A DNA stretch of 18,967 nucleotides from contig CAZFWV010000109.1 in assembly GCA_964522605.1 (NCBI GenBank), positions 1 through 18,967 of the forward strand. The letters run 5' to 3'. Below are positions 1 to 5,808 of this stretch, in pieces. The notes beneath the pieces were generated by a model, which saw only the letters and a program-made list of their open reading frames with translations, ran no database searches and had not been told where the DNA came from. Numbering within the stretch: position 1 is the stretch's first letter; every line of letters starts with the position of its first letter. The DNA is from CAVZLD01 sp964522605 (GTDB lineage Bacteria; Planctomycetota; Planctomycetia; Pirellulales; Pirellulaceae). The position numbers and the translations under genes are program-made.

Positions 1-40
1 ACCAGCCACCCCTCGAGAAAAACAGGTTTTGAAATGCGCT

Positions 41-144
41 CTAGGCTTTGTCTTAAAAATCTCGCGCAGCACTGGCAGAGCCAGTGGCACTCGCGGATCT
101 GTGTGCCACTGGCTCTGCTAGTGGCGTTCTGAGACAAAGCCTAG
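41..144. repeat. Nested palindromic intergenic repeat
   Basis: Outer arms at 41-53 and 132-144 are perfect 13-bp inverted complements (CTAGGCTTTGTCT / AGACAAAGCCTAG). Inner arms at 70-90 and 103-123 are 21-bp inverted complements with one mismatch, built around GCCAGTGGCAC. The transcript of either strand could fold into a long stem-loop. The structure is read directly from the sequence. It resembles the short dispersed palindromic repeats common between planctomycete genes, but whether it is mobile (MITE/REP-like), a terminator or neutral cannot be told here. No transposase is adjacent. Confidence 0.75.
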
Positions 145-592
145 TAGCTGACTGGCTGAAGTCGTCCGTGTTTTGCGAAAAGCCCAATGCTCGTCGCAAA
201 TGGCTTTCTTCACAGGTTTTGCGGTGGAGAGTCACAAATCAGGATCGGGAAAGAGGGAATTCGCGCTCCGGATGTATAATGCGGCTTGATTGTGTGGCCG
301 AAAAGAGATCACCGCAGTGCGGCAGGTCCGCAACCCAACGGAGTGCTTCCGCACCCGGGTAAAGGTCGCTTCCGTTGGTCGCTTGATTTCTTGCCGAGTG
401 AACAACATTTCCACCGTTAGCAGTCCAGAGAAGGTTGAATCTGCAGAGAAGACGCTGAGTCGTAACTCCTCGATGAATTTTCAGCAGACTCTCCTATCTC
501 GGCGGAAGAGCTCTGCGTCCTGATTTCGCTTGCTTTGCCTTGGTGTTGCCTTATTCGTATCGCATCCAACCACGTACATCGATTCGATCGCA
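145..592. other. Gene-free leader upstream of the MoxR operon
   Basis: About 450 bases with no convincing coding region: the short open frames on both strands overlap each other, lack ribosome binding sites and read like low-complexity Ser/Arg translations. It holds a perfect TATAAT at 275-280. I see no tRNA, riboswitch or clear operator. It probably carries the promoter and 5' leader of the plus-strand operon. Confidence 0.5.
275..280 (+). promoter_or_regulatory. Possible -10 box (TATAAT)
   Basis: A perfect TATAAT lies in otherwise GC-rich DNA. Positions 16-18 bases upstream read AGAGGG/GAGGGA, not a TTGACA-like -35, and there is no TGn extension. If used, it would give a leader of roughly 300 bases before the start at 593. 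It is the best promoter-like hexamer seen upstream of the operon but may be chance. Confidence 0.2.
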
Positions 593-1279
593 ATGTCCTT
601 GGCCAAATTCATATCGAGCCTCTTTGAATCGGGTGCCGTCGAGGTCCCACTGATCGCACCTTGGGATGAGGCGGATGTGCAGGCTGCCCGAGAAGCGATT
701 GTCGCCGGCGAACTCATCTATCGAGATTCTTTGACTGCAGGGACCCCCATGTTGGACGCCGAGGCCGCACTCTGGGGTGCACGGCAACTCTATCGAGCGG
801 CGCAATGTCTTGTGTTCCGGGGCTACGATACGAGTGCAGCGAAACGCGAGCTTTCAAGCAAGCCGGCCGGGGAAATCAACGCGAGTGTTCACTACTCGGT
901 CGATCTTACGATGCGTTTTCTGCCCGACCTCAGCCGGCACGCGTCCGCCTTGCCGAAGGATGACTCACTGACGATCATGCTGCAGGCCTGGGCGTCTGAG
1001 TGGCCTCTGTCATCGGTTGGAATAGAGCTGCATCAACCTCCTTCGGACAGCCGGCTCGAAAGCGTGGTTTCCGATCGGGCTTTGCTGACGTTGTACCTCG
1101 ATCGGGTCGTAGCTCGAGGAGACATCGGGCGACTGAATCATCCGCTCGTTCGTGAAGCCGTGCGTGCGGCGATCGGAATGCATCCGGAACTCGCGCCCGA
1201 CGTCCATGCAGCGCTGCCGACCGACGAGATCCCCGGGCCAATTGATGATCCAAATGTATCCCAAGGAGAGACGCCGTGA
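593..1279 (+). CDS. Helical accessory protein of a MoxR-vWA-propeller operon (bpX-like)
   Basis: First gene of the plus-strand operon, 228 residues. It looks soluble and mostly alpha-helical, with no signal peptide or membrane segment and no catalytic motif I recognise. Notable stretches are the acidic N-terminal part (IAPWDEADVQAAREAIVAGE), a mid-protein FLPDLSRHASAL helix followed by WPLSSVGIELH, and a C-terminal VREAVRAAIGMHPELAPDVHAALP helix. Its 3' end overlaps the GTG start of the MoxR gene by 4 nt (GTGA), so the two are probably translationally coupled. In known MoxR-vWA-beta-propeller systems an uncharacterised helical bpX protein sits next to the ATPase; I infer that identity from position and style and cannot assign a bpX number. 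I chose ATG 593; an in-frame TTG at 530 would add a hydrophobic 21-residue extension, but neither start has a clear Shine-Dalgarno. Function unknown; possibly an adaptor for the ATPase. Confidence 0.75.
   Translation: MSLAKFISSLFESGAVEVPLIAPWDEADVQAAREAIVAGELIYRDSLTAGTPMLDAEAALWGARQLYRAAQCLVFRGYDTSAAKRELSSKPAGEINASVHYSVDLTMRFLPDLSRHASALPKDDSLTIMLQAWASEWPLSSVGIELHQPPSDSRLESVVSDRALLTLYLDRVVARGDIGRLNHPLVREAVRAAIGMHPELAPDVHAALPTDEIPGPIDDPNVSQGETP
1263..1268 (+). promoter_or_regulatory. Shine-Dalgarno AAGGAG fixing the GTG start of moxR
   Basis: AAGGAG sits 7 nt before GTG 1276, inside the last codons of the preceding gene. It supports GTG 1276 as the start and coupling of the two genes through the GTGA overlap. 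Confidence 0.7.
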
Positions 1280-2460
1280 GTGAATCCCAGGACACAGGCA
1301 GTTTACGCGCTTCACAAGCACTTGCACTGGGTGAGAAGCTAAACCGGCAGGTGCTACAGCCGATCAAACGGGCCTTTGTGGGCAAGGATGAAATCATTGA
1401 CCTGTTGGGGGTCTCGCTCGTGGCGGGCGAAAACTTGTTCATCCTGGGGCCACCCGGGACGGCCAAGAGCGCTTTGGTACACGAATTGGCGGGTCGGCTG
1501 GAGGGGCACGTCTTTGCCTACTTGCTGACACGTTTTACCGAGCCCAGTGAGATCTTCGGTCCCTTCGATATTCGCCGGCTGCGCGAAGGGGATCTTGTGA
1601 CCAACACCGAGGGTATGCTGCCGGAGGCACAATTTATCTTCCTTGATGAGCTCTTGCATGCCAACAGCGCGATCCTGAACAGCTTGCTTACCGTCCTAAA
1701 CGAACGCGTCTTTCGACGCGGTCGCGAAACGCGCAAGCTGCCGGCGCTGATGGTGGTTGGTGCGAGCAATCACCTGCCGGACGATGATGCTCTGGCGGCA
1801 TTGTTTGACCGTTTTCTGTTGCGAGTTCGCTGCGACAACGTTCCCGCCGAACAGCTTCAAGAGGTCGCAGGCGCTGGCTGGAAACTAGAGCTTGCTCCCC
1901 GCGAGCCGCAGCCGACAATGAGCCTGGACGAAGTCCGGCAACTGCACGAGCTGCTCGTGGATGTCGACATAAACGTGATCCTGCCGCTGTACATTGAGCT
2001 GGTCCATCGACTGCGTCACGCCGGGATTTCGATCTCCGATCGGCGTGTCGTCAAGTTGCAGCGACTGATTGCGTCCAGTGCTTTGATCTGTGGACGGTTG
2101 CAGGCTCAACCGAGTGATCTGTGGGTGTTGCGTTACATCTGGGACACAGAAGATCAGCCCGAGGTGCTGAACTCGATCGTGCAGGACGCAATCGACAAAG
2201 CGCCCAAAACCGAACCCGATTTGCCTCACCCGCGATCGCGGAGTCGAGAAACCCCCGATCCCGAAAGCCTGGCACGCGACCTGGAGCGAATTCGAGAAGG
2301 ACTCGACCGCGCCGGGCTGACGGATACCGAGCGGTCCTACCTGCGGGATCGTCTTGGCGTCTTGGCGGGACGCTGCCAGTGGATCACCGACCACCAATCG
2401 CGCACGTTCTTGGAACAACAGCTCGAATCGCTCTGGAAACAAGTTGGAGCGCGACCATGA
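1276..2460 (+). CDS. MoxR-family AAA+ ATPase (RavA-like)
   Basis: A 394-residue ATP-dependent remodelling ATPase of the MoxR group, cytoplasmic and expected to act as a hexamer. Visible motifs: Walker A GPPGTAKS (58-65), Walker B FIFLDE (120-125), sensor-1 Asn in VVGASN (165), and a likely arginine finger in ALFDRF (R179). The signature TRFTEPSEIFGPFDI (85-99) and HANSAILNSLLTVLNERVFRRG (128-149) closely follow E. coli RavA, so it belongs to the RavA side of the MoxR family. The C-terminal part (about 210-394) is a helical lid plus a charged, Arg/Glu/Asp-rich tail that may contact partners. MoxR proteins usually pair with a vWA protein encoded next door, and one lies two genes downstream. Start is GTG with AAGGAG 7 nt before it. 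All ATPase residues appear intact. The client is unknown; in RavA-ViaA the pair has been linked to metalloenzyme and respiratory complex maturation, while homologues in ternary systems are predicted conflict components. Confidence 0.93.
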   Translation: MSESQDTGSLRASQALALGEKLNRQVLQPIKRAFVGKDEIIDLLGVSLVAGENLFILGPPGTAKSALVHELAGRLEGHVFAYLLTRFTEPSEIFGPFDIRRLREGDLVTNTEGMLPEAQFIFLDELLHANSAILNSLLTVLNERVFRRGRETRKLPALMVVGASNHLPDDDALAALFDRFLLRVRCDNVPAEQLQEVAGAGWKLELAPREPQPTMSLDEVRQLHELLVDVDINVILPLYIELVHRLRHAGISISDRRVVKLQRLIASSALICGRLQAQPSDLWVLRYIWDTEDQPEVLNSIVQDAIDKAPKTEPDLPHPRSRSRETPDPESLARDLERIREGLDRAGLTDTERSYLRDRLGVLAGRCQWITDHQSRTFLEQQLESLWKQVGARP

Positions 2461-3197
2461 GCGCAACGTGGGCTGTCCGATTTCCGCGAGCGCAGGTGGA
2501 AGAAGCCGTCCGCCTGTGGCCGGTCCCGAAGGTCGAAGCCTGCGAGCACGCTGCCGAGGAGATCTGGTTCCGCGGGAAAGAGCTGACTGACCAGGTCAAC
2601 CTGATCCTGCGAGGCTTCTTGAACGGCGAGCGGTTCCACGTTCTGCCGGATGGCCAGCTCCGCTCACCCCAGTCGCGCGTTCCGCAAGGCCACCTACCGT
2701 CGGGACCGTGGATCTCGCTCGGCGATTGGATGCAATTTGAATTGCCGGTCGCAGCGCTGGCGGGCACAGTACCGGAGCGACTGACTTTGCGTATCGTCCG
2801 CACGGCGTCGCTACCCCAGGAGCCCGATCTGCTGCTGACCGATGCCGCGACGTGGCGGCAGTACGCACTCAGTGCCCCGCAGTTGCGACTTCGTCCGCTG
2901 CGTTTTGCCTGCGACACGACCGGCCGCGTGCTTGTGCAAGGCCGCCCACTTCCACCCATCCCGGGCCAACGTTTCGTGCTTCGCGAAGGTGTCGCGGTTC
3001 CAGCCGGATGGTCCTGGCAGCCGGCGGTACCTCCCAGGACGGTGCGAGAGCTTTGCCGAGTTCAGGGCGATGTCTTCGTATTGTTCTTTGAAGATGGCTG
3101 TTGGGAGCAGATCCGCGGCTCACAGCTCGTCAACGCCTCGCGCCAGGCCGTGCGTGCATCTACGCCGGATATCGAATCCTCAGGTCCAACAACATGA
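2457..3197 (+). CDS. Small accessory protein of the MoxR ternary system (bpX2-like)
   Basis: 246 residues, no signal peptide or transmembrane helix. ATG 2457 overlaps the moxR stop (ATGA) and has GGAG 7 nt upstream, which rules out the longer in-frame extension reaching back to 2121 inside moxR. Conserved-looking features are an N-terminal EIWFRGKEL strand-turn (35-43), GERFHVLPDGQL (57-68), a Pro/Gly-rich loop leading to WISLGDWM (85-92), LLLTDAATWRQYA (125-137), RLRPLRFA (144-151), LPPIPGQRFVLREGVAVPAGW (165-185) and FFEDGCWEQI (210-219). The pattern of short strands with Trp and Pro-Gly turns suggests an all-beta or alpha/beta fold. From memory it resembles the bpX2 domain of MoxR-vWA-beta-propeller systems, but the number needs a profile search. 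No catalytic residues are evident; a binding or scaffolding role is inferred. Its stop overlaps the next start by 4 nt (ATGA). Confidence 0.82.
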   Translation: MSATWAVRFPRAQVEEAVRLWPVPKVEACEHAAEEIWFRGKELTDQVNLILRGFLNGERFHVLPDGQLRSPQSRVPQGHLPSGPWISLGDWMQFELPVAALAGTVPERLTLRIVRTASLPQEPDLLLTDAATWRQYALSAPQLRLRPLRFACDTTGRVLVQGRPLPPIPGQRFVLREGVAVPAGWSWQPAVPPRTVRELCRVQGDVFVLFFEDGCWEQIRGSQLVNASRQAVRASTPDIESSGPTT

Positions 3198-4504
3198 CGT
3201 TCGATCCTTTGACATCTCGTTATCTGGCTGCAAGCGACGACGGTTCGTTCTGGCATTGGGATAGTGAGTCGGAAGATCCGGCCTTGGATGCCGTGGTCTG
3301 GGGCGACGAGAGCACGATCGCATTCCGCTCGGAGATCCGCGCGGTGCTCGAGGCGCTTGCACCGGAAGGTTTGCCGCCGTTCGATGCGGTCGTCCTGCTC
3401 TTGGCGGCCTGTCGAGGCAATTGGGCGAATTGTCGCGGACAATTGTTGAAAGCGGCGGCCGATGCGGAAGAGCGTCAGCAGGGCTCCCTGCTGCTTCTTG
3501 GTCAGTTAGACATTGTTCAATCTTTGCCGTCCTCACTGCGCAAGTCCGTGGAAGCCAAGACCGTTCTGGCCCGAATTGTATTTGAGGGCCGGGGTCCGCG
3601 CGGAACACCGGAGGCCGCCGCGCAAATCTTAAGCGGGTTTGACCAATTCGACCCGTACGAGCCGGTGCCCGAAACCCTGGTTCCGCCGCGCTCTCGTATC
3701 GACCATCCGAAGCTCAGGACATTATTCCGATCCCTGGCGCGGATCGATGCTTCGACACTGCGTCTACGAGTCCAGACAGGTCTCGACGAATTGGTCAAGG
3801 CCGCAAACTTGGTGATCCCCGTGGCAGATCGGGCGCGCCGGCTGCTCGCGGAACTGGACGACGATCCCGAATGGCACGGCCTGGCACGCCTGACACGACG
3901 CTTGATGGCAGCCATTTCGTTGCCTCACCCCGTATCAGATCTTGAAGACCTGCCACTGGGTGGAATCAGTGACATTACAAATCGAGGTCAGCTCGACCGG
4001 CTGCTCTTGAGCGAACTGGCCCAGGACGACCTGATGTTTACGGCCCGACTGGCCACGAGCGAGTTGCTCTACCTGCGCCACGAGACGCCGCCGCGACCGC
4101 AAGCCGAGATGCGTTCATTACTGCTGGACTGCGGATTGCGTCTGTGGGGTGTTCCGCGGATCTTCGCTACCTCGGTCGCCCTTGCCTTGATCGCCACCAG
4201 CCGCAGGGCGGGCGACTGCAAAGTGTTTCGCGCAGTGGGTGCCGATGTGGAAACGGTCGACTTGCTCACGCGCGACGGGCTCACGGCGCACCTGGGCGTA
4301 TTGCGACCCTCCATGCATCCCGGAGAGGCTCTGCCCGCGTTCCTCGCGGTGAACGAGGCGAAATCTCAAACCACTACGCCCATCTTGGTGACTGCCCAGC
4401 AGACGCTCCGCGATCCAGAGTTTCGCGATGCGCTGCGCCAGCACGCAACGCAGGGACTGTACGTTGCCACCGTTTCGCGCGAAGGACATTTTCAGTTGAG
4501 CTGG
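3194..4504 (+). CDS. vWA-like protein with degenerate MIDAS, 5' part (cut by gap)
   Basis: 437 residues are visible before the sequence is lost in the N run. ATG 3194 overlaps the previous stop (ATGA). Residues 1-245 are mainly helical and unrecognised. A conserved-looking linker GGISDITNRGQLDRLL (256-271) leads into a domain at about 305-437 with the strand-helix order of a vWA domain: strand MRSLLLDCG, helix FATSVALALIAT, a HPGEAL helix start (375-380), strand TPILVTA (395-401), helix DPEFRDALRQ and strand GLYVATVS. The metal-binding DxSxS is replaced by D312-C-G-L-R316 and the usual third Asp region reads VTAQQ, so metal-dependent adhesion is probably lost. As the vWA component beside a RavA-like ATPase it would be the predicted partner or adaptor. 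No stop is seen before the gap; the downstream fragment at 4605 is probably the rest of the same protein. Fold assignment is by eye and moderately sure. Confidence 0.75.
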
Positions 4505-4604
4505 NNNNNNNNNNNNNNNNNNNNNNNNNNNNNNNNNNNNNNNNNNNNNNNNNNNNNNNNNNNNNNNNNNNNNNNNNNNNNNNNNNNNNNNNNNNNNNNN
4601 NNNN
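4505..4604. other. Assembly gap (100 N)
   Basis: Exactly 100 undetermined bases, the usual placeholder for a gap of unknown size. The coding frame ends on a codon boundary at 4504 and resumes with the last base of a codon at 4605, so a continuous gene requires a true gap length of 3n+2. One hundred is 3n+1, hence the real length differs if this is one gene. Confidence 0.97.
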
Positions 4605-5808
4605 GCACAGCGACTCCACTTTGCTGGAGGTGGATGTAGAGCAGGACGAGTGTCGTCTTCAGACTTTGGCGGGCGGTGGTCGCCGGGCGCCCGTGGGAGC
4701 GGCCCTGCATCAGGGGGCCGTATTCCTCGTCGGACCATCCTGGGTCGAAGCCTTCAGTTTGTTGGGACATTGCATTGGCCAGTCACAGATTCCGGAGTCA
4801 CTCAGGTACGTGCCGCCCGGCCGATTCTTCCGGCATCGCACCCAGCAGAAGTGGTATGCTCTCTCGCTTCAGGGCACGGAGGTTCATCTGCAGGAAGTAA
4901 CCTGTGCGACCGGCCAGCCGATGCCGGAGCTAATTCAGCTGATCGACGTTGCCGGTCGCGAGGGGCCGATTGGCGTGAATGAGTACGGTGATGCGTTTGA
5001 CACGGTCAGTGGCCAGTGGAGTCGGGCATCGGACGGATCACCGAAAACCACGAAATTGAACCGGAGGGATCGGCACAAAACAGTGGCCCTCTCTCGATGC
5101 GGCCGACACGCCGCAGTGCGCGTCATCTCTACAGACTCCCAGAATCGATCCCGCAATTGGTACCGCCACGTCGAGAGCGGCCGGTTGGGACAGATGCTTT
5201 GGCCTGTGCGTCCACAGGTCATGCTTGAGCTTCTTGCCCTGCTCATCAACAAGGGCTGCATCGACGTTGGAAAGAAATCTCCAATCGATCAGACGTGTGC
5301 AACTGGTTTTCCACCTTCATTGTCGCTACCGAATCCGTTTACCGAAGTCACCGTTCGCGGCGGCGGGAAAATCGAGTTGACGGCACGATCGGGACAAGTA
5401 TTTCGCATGGACGGCTCATTGGCTTGGACGCAGTCGTCTCGGTATCTGAGCTTTCTGGAGAGTTCCAAGAGCGATTCACGCCGTGCAGTGTTTACCACTG
5501 TAAAGATCTCTTCCTGCAGGCAAAACGTTCAGCTGCAGGTTGCCGAGTTCTCAGACGGTAGTCGGATTTGCGTCGATTCTCTGGGTTTATTGCATCTGGT
5601 GAGCGCTGCAAGCGAGCTTCCCGAGGTCAGTTTAGTCCTCCCGCACCGTGGAAAATGCGCGCTGAGCGGCTGGTGCTCCAATGACCAGTGGTTTGGCGAC
5701 CGAAAGTTCTACATCGCGCCCGTGGACTGTGTCTGTTCGGCGCAGTCGGTCTACGATCAGGTGATCATTCCCTTTGTGAGACACATTCTATGCCCACCTG
5801 GACACTGA
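4605..5808 (+). CDS. Beta-rich protein, 3' part, probably the C-terminus of the vWA protein
   Basis: The last 400 residues of a protein whose beginning is hidden by the gap. The first in-frame Met after the gap lies far inside, so the start is either in the gap or, more likely, this continues the vWA protein that begins at 3194. The visible sequence is rich in short strands with aromatic and Gly/Asp turns (for example QQKWYALSLQGTEVHLQEV, VRGGGKIELTARSGQVFRMDG, QLQVAEFSDGSRICVDSLG, LSGWCSNDQWFGDRKFYIA), typical of a degenerate beta-propeller without canonical WD motifs. One unusual run is ELLALLINKGCIDVG, a helix in an otherwise beta region. Its 3' end overlaps the next gene by 19 nt, so it belongs to the same operon. 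A propeller would be the third component of the MoxR-vWA-beta-propeller triad. No catalytic motif is seen; a protein-binding role is inferred. Confidence 0.7.

Noticed and set aside
84..523. Short plus-strand frames in the leader region
   Set aside because: They overlap each other and the palindrome, have no ribosome binding site and read as compositionally odd Ser/Arg/Cys sequence.
530..592. TTG-initiated hydrophobic extension of the first operon gene
   Set aside because: It would put a signal-like segment on an otherwise cytoplasmic-looking protein and the TTG lacks a Shine-Dalgarno; the ATG at 593 is more likely, though not certain.
2121..2456. N-terminal extension of the small accessory gene into moxR
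   Set aside because: The ATGA overlap with GGAG 7 nt upstream fits the operon pattern; the extension is Arg-rich shadow sequence of moxR.
4605..4639. Frame that reads through the gap in phase with the upstream gene and stops at 4639
   Set aside because: It is in phase only if the gap is exactly 100 bases and gives a short unlikely tail; the alternative frame continues as good protein to 5808.
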